Positions 28,052 to 37,590 of a stretch of DNA of 64,000 nt are shown here, one piece after another. Made by a program: the position numbers and the translations under genes. The number at the start of each line of letters is the position of its first letter. Within the stretch, counting starts at the first letter, position 1. The notes beneath the pieces were generated by a model. It was not told the DNA's origin, ran no database searches, and worked only from the letters and a program-made list of their open reading frames with translations. Source of the DNA: an uncultured Flavobacteriaceae bacterium (GTDB taxonomy: Bacteria > Bacteroidota > Bacteroidia > Flavobacteriales > Flavobacteriaceae); the NCBI GenBank assembly GCA_947501845.1, contig CANMXP010000025.1, positions 1-64,000 on the forward strand, read 5' to 3'.

Positions 28052-28079
28052 AAAAAACATACTAAATAGTATGTTTTTT
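28052..28079 (+). promoter_or_regulatory. Perfect palindromic operator of the rhodanese gene
   Basis: Thirteen-base arms AAAAAACATACTA and TAGTATGTTTTTT around a two-base centre, ending one base before the -7 element. A near-identical dyad sits at the same place before the second rhodanese copy at 50217-50244. The position would make a bound protein block RNA polymerase, so a repressor is likely. The inner TACT...AGTA symmetry is of the kind used by small winged-helix repressors; the regulator itself is not identified. Confidence 0.65.
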
Positions 28080-28080
28080 A

Positions 28081-28088
28081 TATATTTG
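28081..28088 (+). promoter_or_regulatory. -7 element of the rhodanese gene
   Basis: TATATTTG, an exact match to TAnnTTTG, 59 bases before the start codon and directly after the palindrome. Confidence 0.55.
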
Positions 28089-28147
28089 TACCTATTGTCT
28101 ATTTAAATATTTACATTTTAGTTAGACCTTAAAATTTCAAGTAAATT

Positions 28148-28537
28148 ATGAAAAACCTATTAATTATATTAAGCATTATACTCCTTATATATATTTCATA
28201 CCGTATCTTTCGTTTTGCTACACTTGATAACGGGCTAGAAAATAAAATAGCAAACGACGCAGTAATTTTAGATGTAAGAACAGAAATAGAATTTAAGACG
28301 GGACATATTAAAGGTTCAATAAACATAGCGTTGGGATCGATAAGAGAACGATATGTAGAACTTGACACCAGTAAAACATATATTACTTGTTGTTCTCATG
28401 GACTAAGAAGTGTTAAAGTTGAATCACTTCTTAAAGAAAGAGGATTTAAAAAAGTATATAATGGCGGAGGTTGGTCTGAACTTAAAGAAATCGTAGATCT
28501 AGTATCACAAAAAAAAGATTTTAATTTTCAAAATTAA
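28148..28537 (+). CDS. Membrane-anchored rhodanese-like sulfurtransferase
   Basis: 129 residues. An N-terminal membrane helix (LLIILSIILLIYISYRIF) is followed by a single rhodanese domain: AVILDVRTEIEFKTGHIKGSINI, the active-site loop CCSHGLRS with the catalytic Cys second in the pair, and GFKKVYNGGGWSEL. Such small proteins carry persulfide sulfur. The loop CSHGLRS departs from the common C-x-x-G-x-R spacing only by the extra leading Cys. Transcription is from a promoter overlapped by a perfect palindrome. It is a single-gene unit divergent from the propeller enzyme. A second copy with a frameshift lies at 50330-50700. Confidence 0.88.
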   Translation: MKNLLIILSIILLIYISYRIFRFATLDNGLENKIANDAVILDVRTEIEFKTGHIKGSINIALGSIRERYVELDTSKTYITCCSHGLRSVKVESLLKERGFKKVYNGGGWSELKEIVDLVSQKKDFNFQN

Positions 28538-28955
28538 CAGAGATATTCTCAACACTCACTTATAAAAATAAAAGTATTGCAAGCTTAAGAAATTCTTTCT
28601 TGATAGAAAATACATTTTTGTTTTGAAATACTCTCAATAGAGGTGGATTTATATCTATTACTTCACAACTAATTGGTCATCAATATTTTTTAACAATTAT
28701 CAGTTCTGTATAATTTACCAATTAGCATACTAAAAAGAAGAATCATCAAAATGAATTTTGTATTCTTATTGACATAAGTACCAAAGCTAATCTTAAAATC
28801 AATATACACCACAAACTACTTCTAGTAAACTATTTTATACTGTATAATCTTTATTATGTGCATTTTAAGAATTATACTTATTTTTATCATTCATTAAAAT
28901 GAACAAAATATTGTCTTCAAAATATCCAAAATAGATGAATAACCCATTTTAAAAT
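28538..28955. other. Intergenic region upstream of HTCS2
   Basis: About 420 AT-rich bases with no convincing coding frame, RNA gene or strong hairpin. It must hold the HTCS2 promoter, but no exact TAnnTTTG match was found near the HTCS2 start, and the GAAACAATA boxes found further downstream were not seen here. Confidence 0.5.
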
Positions 28956-31900
28956 ATGCCCCATAATATTTTAACCTCCATTTTATTCTTTTTAATTGTT
29001 ACTGCTGGAGTATCTCAAAATGAAAAGCGCTTTCAAAAAATAGAAGACTTAAGTAACGAATATATCTCTTCGATTGCACAAGATGACTATGGCTTTATTT
29101 GGGCAGGAACTAATAATGGTCTTTTTAGATATGACGGGTATAAATTTGATGCGCTTCGTCGTTCTATAGAAAATAAAAATTCGCTTTCTGCCAATGGAAT
29201 TAATCAAATAGAAATTCTTTCCAATAATAGCTATTGGATAGCAACCCAAGGAGGTGGTTTAAACGTTTTTAATCCTAAAAAAAAGGAGATTAAAAAAGTG
29301 GTGAATCGTAACAACAAAATGTTTCCTCTTATATTCAGAATTCAAAAGGTATCTTCTAATTTACTTGCAATGGTTACAGATGAAGGGATTTATACTTTTA
29401 ACAAAAAAACACAGAATCTAAAAAAAATAGATAAAGGCGCCACTGTTAGTCTAATGGCTGTGGACGGCGATTTTTTATGGTTTACCAATAGAAAAGTACT
29501 CTATAAATATAGTATTGCAACCGATGAAATACAATTCACTCAAACCTTTGATGATACTATTAAAATGATAAGCATCGTACATGGAAATTTAGTCTTATCA
29601 TTTAATAACAAACTACTATTTTATAATGGTAATGAATTTTATAATGAAGTGGCTACCGAAGATGAAATATATTATTCTATAGAAAAAGATAACTTAGTTT
29701 ATTTTGCTTCTAGTCATAATTTGTACACCATTAACTCTAAAAAAAGTCAAATTGCAAAAATAACATCAAATATACCAACCCATACAGCTCGTATAAATAC
29801 CTTATTTATTGATCACCAAAACAATTTATGGATAGGCACATCAAAAGGTATTTATAAAGAGTCTTTAAAGCTTCCTTTATTTAAAAAGCCCTCCATTCCT
29901 TTTATAGCAAGAACTATTGAAAAGCACGATCAATTTATATATTTAGGAGGACGCAAAGGTTTATACAAATCAGATAATCGTTTAAAAACTCAAACGATAC
30001 TTGACGACCATATTTTGGCATTACGGAAATTCGGAAATTGGTTATGGGCCGCCAATGTGCAAGGCGATCTATTTAAGATTAAAAATGACAGTGTTTATAA
30101 AAATATTTCATTAAAAGAGTCTACTAATTATACCAATTTTAGAATTTACGACTTAGAGCAGGATAATCTAAATAGAATTTGGGTAGGAACTTGGTCTTCT
30201 GGCATTAGCATTGTAGATGAAAACCTAAAAGTAATTCAACGTATAAAACTACCTACGGGTTCAGATATAGGAGAATCCAAGATTTTAAAAATGCTTATTG
30301 ACACGAAAGATCGCCTTTGGATTGCTACTGCTACTTATGGCGTGTTTATGTTACCAAATGTATCTTTGCAAGATCTAAACAAACAACCACTTCCCTTTAA
30401 ACATTATACGTATACAAGTACAGATATCCATTCATTAAACTCAAATATTGTGTTTTCCTTAACGCAAGATAATGAAGAAAACATTTGGATTGCCACAGAA
30501 AATGGCATGGCAAAATACAATGAAAAAGACAAGAACTTTATTCGATTACGGAATGAAAAACAGCTTTTTGATAAAAAAATAATGGCAGTAAGGTGCGATT
30601 TTAAAAATAATATATGGATGTCCACTATCAATGATGGAATTTATGTATATAATCAATTGGCAAAACGGCTCACACATTACAAAACAGGTGATGGACTTGC
30701 ATCTGACTCATATTTATTCACTTCTGCTTATTATGATAGAGAAATTGGGACTCTTTATTTTGGCGGATATGAGGGTGTTCAAAGTATTGATGTAAAAGAA
30801 CACCCTATTTATAAAGAAAAACCAAAACCTATAATAACCGATATATTAATAAATGGAAAACACAAAGACTACTTATCTAATTTTAAAGCTCCTTTTGAAG
30901 ATAAAATAACATTATCTTATTTACAAAACGATTTTTCCCTTCGTTTTTCTAACTTCGATTATAGCCATATTTCCAATGTCAATTATGCCTATAAATTGGG
31001 ATCTGACAAATGGAAAACTACCGAAAAGCAAACAGCTTATTTTTCTAATATTTCTTACGGAAATCATGTTTTAAAGGTAAAGCCCGTTTACAATGCCTAT
31101 CTGGACGAATCAGACTTTACCAATGCACTTCAAATTAATATTCAAATTCCCCCCCCTTGGTATAGAACAACACTCGCATATATTTTATATGCCCTGCTTA
31201 TAGTATCTGGTATTATATTAGTGCTATATCTTTTTGTAAAAAGTAAGGTTGCTGAATTAAAAACTCAAAAAACGAAAGAAATCAATGAGTTACAATCTAA
31301 AATGTATGCCAATATTTCGCACGAGTTTAGAACACCTATTACTATAATAAAAGGACTTTCTAAAAACATAGGTAAATCTAGATTAGAAGAAAGTATAGAT
31401 TATAAGGTCAAAAATATAGAAAAAAACAGTGATCAATTATTACATTTGGTTAATCAAATGCTGGATTTAGTTTCTTTAGATGCTAAAAAGATGGAGGTTT
31501 ATTATAAAAACGGCGACATTATTAACTTCTTAAAAAAGTCTATTTCTTTATACAAACCCTTAGCAGAATCAAAGCAAATACATTTAAAATTCAACTCGCA
31601 ACATCCATCAATTAAAATGGATTTTGATGATGATAAATTACAAAAAGCATTAAACAATATACTGTCTAATGCCTTGAAATTTACACCAGAAAATGGGGCT
31701 ATAAATGTAACCGTCTTTCAACAAAATAATACATTAAAAATTGTAATTTCAGATACCGGAAAAGGAATTAAACCAGAAGACTTGCCCCATATTTTTAATC
31801 GTTATTACAAAACATTCGATTTAGATGAAAACCTAGGAAGTGGTATTGGAATGTCCCTAACAAAAGAACTCGTACTATTAATGGACGGGTGTATTGATGT

Positions 31901-32831
31901 TGCAAGTGAATTAAACAAAGGAACTCAATTCAGTATTCAGCTTCCAATAAAGAATCTTGTTAAAACACAAGAAACATTAAATTATACATTACCTTTTATT
32001 GAAGATAGAAACAACTCTGAAAACGATGATGATGATAACGATCCATATATAATTACAGAAAAAGTAAAGCATTCTATTTTAATCGTTGAAGACAACAGTC
32101 AAATAAGAAACTATGTAAAAGAGCTCTTGGGTGAATTCTATATTATATATACAGCCAAAAATGGTAAAGAGGGTATAAAGCTAGCCGAAAATAAAGAAAT
32201 TGATTTTATTATAAGTGATATTATGATGCCCGAAATGGATGGTTTTGAATTTTGTAAGCATATAAAGGAGAATCTTAAAACCTCGCACATCCCCTTTGTT
32301 ATTATAAGCGCAAGAACCCAAGTAGAAGATAAAATAAAAGGCTACAAATTGGGCATAGATGCTTATTTGTTCAAGCCTTTCAATGAAGAAGAATTACTGT
32401 TGATTATAAAGAATCTATTTGATAAACAACAACATAAAATAGAATATTTTAGTGAGTTGCTACAATTAAAGGAATCCGATAAAAAAGATATTGATATTAA
32501 TAAATTGGATATAGATTTTATTAAAGAGATACAAGAATATGCCTTAAATAAAGAACAACGTTTAACCATTGATCAATTAGCTAAAAAGTTATCAACCAGC
32601 CGATCACAATTACACAGAAAAATAAAATCTTTAACAGGACAGTCCATAACCAATTACATCAATTTTGTCCGTATTGAGAAAGCCAAAGAAATTCTAGCTA
32701 CAACATCGCTCCATGTAAGTGAAATAGCTTATGAAACAGGCTTTGAATCACCTACATATTTTTCTAAAGCATTTAAAAAAGTTGTTGGCGTCTCTCCTAC
32801 TTCTTTTAGAGAAAACCACATTAAAAACTAA
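28956..32831 (+). CDS. Hybrid two-component system regulator (HTCS2)
   Basis: 1291 residues with the same order of parts as HTCS1 but divergent in sequence: signal peptide (ILFFLIVTAGVSQ); propeller sensor repeats (YGFIWAGTNNGLFRYDGY, NNLWIGTSKGIYKE, NRIWVGTWSSGISIVD); Y_Y_Y domain; membrane segment about residues 738-762; HisKA with His789 in ISHEFRTP; HATPase (NNILSNALKFTPENG, DTGKGI, GSGIGMS); receiver with Asp1088 in ISDIMMPEMDG; AraC-type helix-turn-helix at the C-terminus (SEIAYETGFESPTYFSKAFKKVVG). There is no SusC/D pair nearby on this strand. The next two genes carry matching paired boxes in their promoters, which makes the exported-protein genes at 32943-40945 its likely regulon. 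Confidence 0.95.
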   Translation: MPHNILTSILFFLIVTAGVSQNEKRFQKIEDLSNEYISSIAQDDYGFIWAGTNNGLFRYDGYKFDALRRSIENKNSLSANGINQIEILSNNSYWIATQGGGLNVFNPKKKEIKKVVNRNNKMFPLIFRIQKVSSNLLAMVTDEGIYTFNKKTQNLKKIDKGATVSLMAVDGDFLWFTNRKVLYKYSIATDEIQFTQTFDDTIKMISIVHGNLVLSFNNKLLFYNGNEFYNEVATEDEIYYSIEKDNLVYFASSHNLYTINSKKSQIAKITSNIPTHTARINTLFIDHQNNLWIGTSKGIYKESLKLPLFKKPSIPFIARTIEKHDQFIYLGGRKGLYKSDNRLKTQTILDDHILALRKFGNWLWAANVQGDLFKIKNDSVYKNISLKESTNYTNFRIYDLEQDNLNRIWVGTWSSGISIVDENLKVIQRIKLPTGSDIGESKILKMLIDTKDRLWIATATYGVFMLPNVSLQDLNKQPLPFKHYTYTSTDIHSLNSNIVFSLTQDNEENIWIATENGMAKYNEKDKNFIRLRNEKQLFDKKIMAVRCDFKNNIWMSTINDGIYVYNQLAKRLTHYKTGDGLASDSYLFTSAYYDREIGTLYFGGYEGVQSIDVKEHPIYKEKPKPIITDILINGKHKDYLSNFKAPFEDKITLSYLQNDFSLRFSNFDYSHISNVNYAYKLGSDKWKTTEKQTAYFSNISYGNHVLKVKPVYNAYLDESDFTNALQINIQIPPPWYRTTLAYILYALLIVSGIILVLYLFVKSKVAELKTQKTKEINELQSKMYANISHEFRTPITIIKGLSKNIGKSRLEESIDYKVKNIEKNSDQLLHLVNQMLDLVSLDAKKMEVYYKNGDIINFLKKSISLYKPLAESKQIHLKFNSQHPSIKMDFDDDKLQKALNNILSNALKFTPENGAINVTVFQQNNTLKIVISDTGKGIKPEDLPHIFNRYYKTFDLDENLGSGIGMSLTKELVLLMDGCIDVASELNKGTQFSIQLPIKNLVKTQETLNYTLPFIEDRNNSENDDDDNDPYIITEKVKHSILIVEDNSQIRNYVKELLGEFYIIYTAKNGKEGIKLAENKEIDFIISDIMMPEMDGFEFCKHIKENLKTSHIPFVIISARTQVEDKIKGYKLGIDAYLFKPFNEEELLLIIKNLFDKQQHKIEYFSELLQLKESDKKDIDINKLDIDFIKEIQEYALNKEQRLTIDQLAKKLSTSRSQLHRKIKSLTGQSITNYINFVRIEKAKEILATTSLHVSEIAYETGFESPTYFSKAFKKVVGVSPTSFRENHIKN

Positions 32832-32846
32832 TGATTACGGGCTATT

Positions 32847-32911
32847 GAAACAATAGGCCATATATTAGAAACAATAGTGTAATCCTCCTTTTGGCCTACA
32901 CTATAGTTTTG
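32847..32911 (+). promoter_or_regulatory. Promoter with paired GAAACAATAG boxes, candidate HTCS2 operator 1
   Basis: GAAACAATAG at 32847-32856 and again at 32868-32877, start-to-start 21 bases. TAGTTTTG, an exact TAnnTTTG -7 element, begins at 32904, 36 bases after the start of the second box. The start codon at 32943 is then about 25 bases from the expected transcription start. The same arrangement with identical spacings lies at 34444-34508. Confidence 0.65.
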
Positions 32912-32942
32912 GTGCTACTTAACATATATTATAGTAGTACTT

Positions 32943-34424
32943 ATGAAAAAAATTACACATTTAGCTTTAATTATTCCTTTTATAACTTTTGGACAATGGG
33001 TGCAATCTGGATTAGATATAGACGGAAAAACCGACAATGAACAGTTTGGCCATTCATTAAGTTTAAATGCCGATGGCACTATCGTAGCCATAGCAGCCCC
33101 TTTTAACGGTGAAGCTGGAAGCACTTCAGGTCAGGTTCGTATTTATGAAAACCAATCGGGAAACTGGATTCAGTTAGGAAATGATATATCTGGTGAGTCA
33201 TCAAGTGACAAATCTGGTTTTTCAATAAGTTTAAGTGATGATGGTTCTACAATTGCCATTGGAGCACCAGACCATACTCTTCCAGGAAAATTTGAAGTTG
33301 GGCAAGCTCGGGTATTTAAAAATGAACTGGGAAACTGGACACAAATAGGTAACAGTATTATTGGTGAAAATTTATCAGACCATTCGGGATTTTCTGTTAG
33401 TTTAAGCGGTGATGGAAACATAGTTGCCATTGGAGCACCTGATAACGATACAACTATTGGAAACAGTGGACATGTGCGTATTTATGAAAATCTATCAGGA
33501 ATCTGGACTCAAATTGGCGATGATATTGATGGAGAAGCAGCAGACGACAATTCAGGTTATTCTGTAAGTTTAAATCAAGACGGGAGTATAGTTGCTATAG
33601 GAGCACCTTTTAATGATGGGGCTGGATCTGGCAACGGACAAGTTCGGGTTTACGAAAATCAATTAGGGTCTTGGGTACAAATAGGGAGCGATATTGATGG
33701 GGAAGCCAATAATGACCGCTTTGGAATTTCGGTAAGTTTAAATAACGAGGGCACTATTGTAGCCGTTGGTGCTATCGATAATAATAGTATTGGGCACGCA
33801 CGTGTGTTCGAAAATCAATCAGGCACTTGGGTACAAATAGGGAGCGATATCGACGGGGAAGGTTCAGGCGACGATTTTGGTATCTCAATAAGTCTAAATG
33901 GTGAGGGCGATATTGTAGCTGTTGGTGGTTATTTTAATGATGGGACAGATATAGATGCTGGACACGTTAGAGTGTACAAAAATCAATCGTCCAATTGGGT
34001 ACAAATAGATAACGACATAGATGGAGAAGCTCTTAGCGATCGTTCAGGCCGTTCGATAAGTATAAGTGACGACGGAAGTATTTTAGCCATAGGAGCAAAT
34101 TTAAACGATGCTGGTGGTCTCAATTTAGGGCATGCTCGTATTTATAGTAACCTTGATATATTGAGTACCCAGGGCAATGATTTCGGTAAGGCTTTTTCAA
34201 TATACCCGAATCCAACCAGTGGTCATATTACATTGAATTTAAATGCAGCTAGCACCCCAGTTAGCCTAAATATATATGATGCCCTAGGAAAACTAGTAGA
34301 CTCGAAAACCCATACCAATACCCAAAATCTAAACATAGATACAAGTCATTACACAAAAGGCATATACCTTATTAAACTTCTCTCAATCAATAAGGTAACA
34401 ACACTCAAGTTTATTAAACAGTAG
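32943..34424 (+). CDS. Type IX-secreted seven-repeat beta-propeller protein
   Basis: 493 residues: a short signal peptide (HLALIIPFITFGQ), then seven tandem repeats of about 52-57 residues covering residues about 22-400. Each repeat reads roughly as DIDGE..D.FG.S(V/I)SL..DG.IVA(I/V)GAP.ND......G.(V/A)R(V/I)(Y/F)(E/K)NQ.G.W.QIG. Seven FG-GAP-like blades would close one propeller. A type A sorting domain ends the protein (FSIYPNPTSGHITL...GIYLIKLLSINKVTTLKFIKQ). No enzymatic motif is visible, so adhesion or ligand binding at the surface is the simplest guess. It is the first gene after HTCS2 and has its own box-pair promoter. Confidence 0.75.
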   Translation: MKKITHLALIIPFITFGQWVQSGLDIDGKTDNEQFGHSLSLNADGTIVAIAAPFNGEAGSTSGQVRIYENQSGNWIQLGNDISGESSSDKSGFSISLSDDGSTIAIGAPDHTLPGKFEVGQARVFKNELGNWTQIGNSIIGENLSDHSGFSVSLSGDGNIVAIGAPDNDTTIGNSGHVRIYENLSGIWTQIGDDIDGEAADDNSGYSVSLNQDGSIVAIGAPFNDGAGSGNGQVRVYENQLGSWVQIGSDIDGEANNDRFGISVSLNNEGTIVAVGAIDNNSIGHARVFENQSGTWVQIGSDIDGEGSGDDFGISISLNGEGDIVAVGGYFNDGTDIDAGHVRVYKNQSSNWVQIDNDIDGEALSDRSGRSISISDDGSILAIGANLNDAGGLNLGHARIYSNLDILSTQGNDFGKAFSIYPNPTSGHITLNLNAASTPVSLNIYDALGKLVDSKTHTNTQNLNIDTSHYTKGIYLIKLLSINKVTTLKFIKQ

Positions 34425-34443
34425 CATTCATTTGTAGCCTTTT

Positions 34444-34508
34444 GAAACAATAGTGCTTATTACCGAAACAATATACCATGCCATTTTATAAGCCTCAAAT
34501 TAGTTTTG
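34444..34508 (+). promoter_or_regulatory. Promoter with paired GAAACAATA boxes, candidate HTCS2 operator 2
   Basis: GAAACAATAG at 34444-34453 and GAAACAATAT at 34465-34474 (21 bases start to start), then TAGTTTTG at 34501-34508, 36 bases after the start of the second box. The layout equals that at 32847-32911. The element overlaps the upstream in-frame ATG at 34478, which supports the later ATG at 34535 as the true start of the next gene. Confidence 0.65.
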
Positions 34509-34534
34509 CCTCCGTAACCAAATCTACTAATGCC

Positions 34535-36340
34535 ATGATTTTAAGAAAAATTATTATTTCGTTTCTACTAATATATACCTATACCTGCTATTCACAAATA
34601 CAAAGAGAATCTGGGATTAATTTAATAGGCGTAAATTATTATTCAATAGAATATGTTTTCACCGATGCCTTCAAACAGTCCAGAGCATGGGTCGTACACG
34701 AGCCTGCTCCTGGTTCTGTTTGGAATAGTGGTGTTGAAATTCCTGTTGATGAAAACGGGTATCCAACCGTAATTCCTTTTGATAATGGAATAGATCCTCC
34801 CCAAATTGCAAGAGCCATTTTATTTACAGATTCAAATGGCCATAATCCATCAGGAACATATCGTCTTATCGTTTCTGGTAGCGGACAAGTTCGCGTTTGG
34901 GGCGCAGCAACCGAAGCCGTATACACAACTCCAATAGATGTACTGATCCCTGTAGACGCTACTCACGGAAGGGTGTTTATAGAAATTGAAGAATCTTTAC
35001 AAGCAAATCCGATAACAGATATTAAGTTTATACTTCCCGAGTATGTAGATAATTATCAAACAGAACAATTTACTACTGAAATATTAGATTTTATCGAAGA
35101 CTTTCAAACCATTCGTTTTATGGACTGGTCCGAAACTAATTTTTCTGAAAACGAAATTTGGAGCGAAAGAACTCCTAAAAACAATGTCACTCAAGCTGTT
35201 GAAGCTGGGGTAGCTTGGGAATATGTTATTGATTTATGTAATACCGCACAAAAAAATGCATGGATCAATATTCCACATAGAGCAGATGACAACTACATAT
35301 CTGAATTAGCAACCCTCTTTAGAGATAGCCTAAATCCAAATCTTAAAATTTATATTGAGTATAGTAACGAGCTATGGAATGCTACTTTCACACAGTATAA
35401 TGAAACTGCTGTTTTTGCCGAAAATTTAGGCTATACAGGAACCCAATGGGAAAGAGCCAGAAAATATACAGCCAAACGATCGGCAGATATTTTTCACAGT
35501 TTTGAAACAGTTTTTCAAAATAACGATCGTCTAATTAAAGTTATTCCAGGCAGAGCTTCTAACGGAAATGTTACCAACGAAATAATAGGCTACTTTAACG
35601 ACCCTTTTTACAATCCAAATCAAGTCACTGCAGATGCTATTGCCATAGCTCCTTATTTTGGTAATGGTATTGGAAATACCATTGGAAACAATGGACAAAT
35701 AAACACAATTACGGTTTCCGAAATTTTGGATTTATTAGAAAATGAGCTAGCTACAGCCTATGATAGAATGGATCAAAATAAAGCTGTTGCAAATACACAC
35801 AATCTAGAACTTATAGCTTATGAAGCGGGTCAGCATTTAGTGGCTCAAGGCACCTATCAACAAAACGACATATTAACAGCTAAACTAACGCAAGCCAACA
35901 GAGACCCTAGAATGGAAGGTATGTATTGCCAGTATATTAATTATTGGTATGAGACCACTCAAGGGGGGGTGCTCTCTTTCTTTTCTTCGCACCAACCTTA
36001 CGGCAGATTTGGTAGTTGGGGAATAAAAGAATATATGGATGAGGAACATACCCCAAAATATGATGCTATAACAGATTGTGTATTTAACCATAACACACTC
36101 TCTACAGAATCTAAAACAAAAGCAGCTATTAGCGTGTTTCCAAATCCAATTATAAATACAGTTAACATCGATACTCTTGAAAAGATAAAACTACTTGATG
36201 TTTACACCATCGAAGGAAAAAAAATGATGACAGTAAAAAGCACCAATAAAATAGATGTAGCACATCTGCCATCTGGCATTTATATTTTAAAAGCACATAC
36301 AGAAACTACAAGTATTAATAACGTATTAATCAAAAAATAA
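34535..36340 (+). CDS. Type IX-secreted putative clan GH-A glycosidase
   Basis: I choose the ATG at 34535 (MILRKIIISFLLIYTYTCYSQ), a clean signal peptide, over an in-frame ATG at 34478 that lies inside the promoter; the product has 601 residues. Residues about 20-150 are beta-rich. The following region looks like a TIM barrel: FQTIRFMDWSETN, NAWINIPHRADD, LKIYIEYSNELWNATFTQYNE (candidate acid/base Glu in SNELWN) and LELIAYEAGQHL (candidate nucleophile Glu in AYEAG). The C-terminus is a type A sorting domain (AISVFPNPIINTVNI...GIYILKAHTETTSINNVLIKK). I know of uncharacterised exported proteins with this YSNE(L/V)WN signature, but not their substrate. An enzyme acting on a self- or foreign surface glycan is plausible. 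Confidence 0.6.
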   Translation: MILRKIIISFLLIYTYTCYSQIQRESGINLIGVNYYSIEYVFTDAFKQSRAWVVHEPAPGSVWNSGVEIPVDENGYPTVIPFDNGIDPPQIARAILFTDSNGHNPSGTYRLIVSGSGQVRVWGAATEAVYTTPIDVLIPVDATHGRVFIEIEESLQANPITDIKFILPEYVDNYQTEQFTTEILDFIEDFQTIRFMDWSETNFSENEIWSERTPKNNVTQAVEAGVAWEYVIDLCNTAQKNAWINIPHRADDNYISELATLFRDSLNPNLKIYIEYSNELWNATFTQYNETAVFAENLGYTGTQWERARKYTAKRSADIFHSFETVFQNNDRLIKVIPGRASNGNVTNEIIGYFNDPFYNPNQVTADAIAIAPYFGNGIGNTIGNNGQINTITVSEILDLLENELATAYDRMDQNKAVANTHNLELIAYEAGQHLVAQGTYQQNDILTAKLTQANRDPRMEGMYCQYINYWYETTQGGVLSFFSSHQPYGRFGSWGIKEYMDEEHTPKYDAITDCVFNHNTLSTESKTKAAISVFPNPIINTVNIDTLEKIKLLDVYTIEGKKMMTVKSTNKIDVAHLPSGIYILKAHTETTSINNVLIKK

Positions 36341-36345
36341 AAAAG

Positions 36346-37539
36346 GTGAAATTAATTTTTAAACTTAACACTATCAAAAAACTAGCAATTGCAATAATCA
36401 TGCTTATTAGTGTTCTAGCATGTAAAAAAAATGATGATTCTATAGAGTCGGGAGATTATTTTTTAAACTTAACAGGTCTATGGCGCATACAAGATCAATC
36501 CAGTGAGTCATTATTTGATGCGGTTTATTTTTCAAAAGATTCTATTGCCTATATCATAGATATTCATCCTTCTGGAATGACACGTATACATTCAGGTCCT
36601 TTATTGTCGAAATACTCTTATGAAAATAATAAGGTTAGTAATAATTTTTTCGGTTCGGAAGGGTTTCAATACAAAGGAGAAGAAATTCTTGATGTTTCTT
36701 TTGGACCTCTTGGTGGTGTACCAAAAAGATTAGTAAAAGACCCTAATATTAAAAAATTAAATGAGGTTGTTTTTACTATAGATATAGAAAATGACACCTT
36801 TAAATATATTGATATTAGCAATATCATAAATGTGGATGCTAATGGTACGATGAATATTGATTCCGACGATGAATACATTTACATTCCAGATACCGAGAAT
36901 CAAAGATACATTAGGGTTGACCAGAAAACATTTACGGTAAAAGATGTTGCATATGGCATAGGAGATGCGACCTCACTTGCTATTGTAGACCTTAATGGTC
37001 CTAATAATTTAATATCTGCTCTAGATTCCAGTACAGATACTTATACAATCTATAATAATGCAAACCCAGCAACATCGGTAAGTCCAGATTTTTCTGTCTC
37101 TAGCAATGTTACCTGTCATGCTAACATAATTAATAGCTACGATATGGTTACTTACAATAAAGACACAGGTAACTTAAAATATCACGATATCGATTTGTTT
37201 TTTAATAGGGATATAAATCTCATTGAAAAATTAGATCCTGCTATTAGTATTACTGGCTTAGATTATTTATTAACTCGAAACTTATTATTTATTGCAGACC
37301 CTGCAAACATTCACATTTTTACAGCAAAACAAAATGATCAGAAAACAAATATAGTCCAGTTTTCTCATGATATCTCTTATAGTTTGGCAACAAACTACCT
37401 TAATAACGAAACGTCCAATATACCTTTTCATGGCTATGTTCGAGGTATCGATTTTAATGCCCAAACCGCAACATTATATCTCATTCTAGGAGACTCTATT
37501 ACAAATAAAATAGGACTATACGCTATAGATCTAAATTGA
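36346..37539 (+). CDS. Lipoprotein of unknown function
   Basis: 397 residues starting at GTG, five bases after the preceding stop, so translation is probably coupled. The lipoprotein signal ends MLISVLACKKNDD; the acidic residues after the Lys pair fit surface export. The N-terminal 100 residues (DYFLNLTGLWRIQDQSSESLF) look like a lipocalin-type or ligand-binding beta fold. The remaining part has repeated IYIPDTENQRYIRVDQ and LLFIADPANIHIFTA segments suggestive of an irregular propeller. No catalytic motif was recognised. It is part of the HTCS2-linked exported gene set. Confidence 0.55.
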   Translation: MKLIFKLNTIKKLAIAIIMLISVLACKKNDDSIESGDYFLNLTGLWRIQDQSSESLFDAVYFSKDSIAYIIDIHPSGMTRIHSGPLLSKYSYENNKVSNNFFGSEGFQYKGEEILDVSFGPLGGVPKRLVKDPNIKKLNEVVFTIDIENDTFKYIDISNIINVDANGTMNIDSDDEYIYIPDTENQRYIRVDQKTFTVKDVAYGIGDATSLAIVDLNGPNNLISALDSSTDTYTIYNNANPATSVSPDFSVSSNVTCHANIINSYDMVTYNKDTGNLKYHDIDLFFNRDINLIEKLDPAISITGLDYLLTRNLLFIADPANIHIFTAKQNDQKTNIVQFSHDISYSLATNYLNNETSNIPFHGYVRGIDFNAQTATLYLILGDSITNKIGLYAIDLN

Positions 37540-37590
37540 AAACCTTGAAGTAAGTCTTGTTTTTATGGATTACAAAACAAAAAAACGAAT

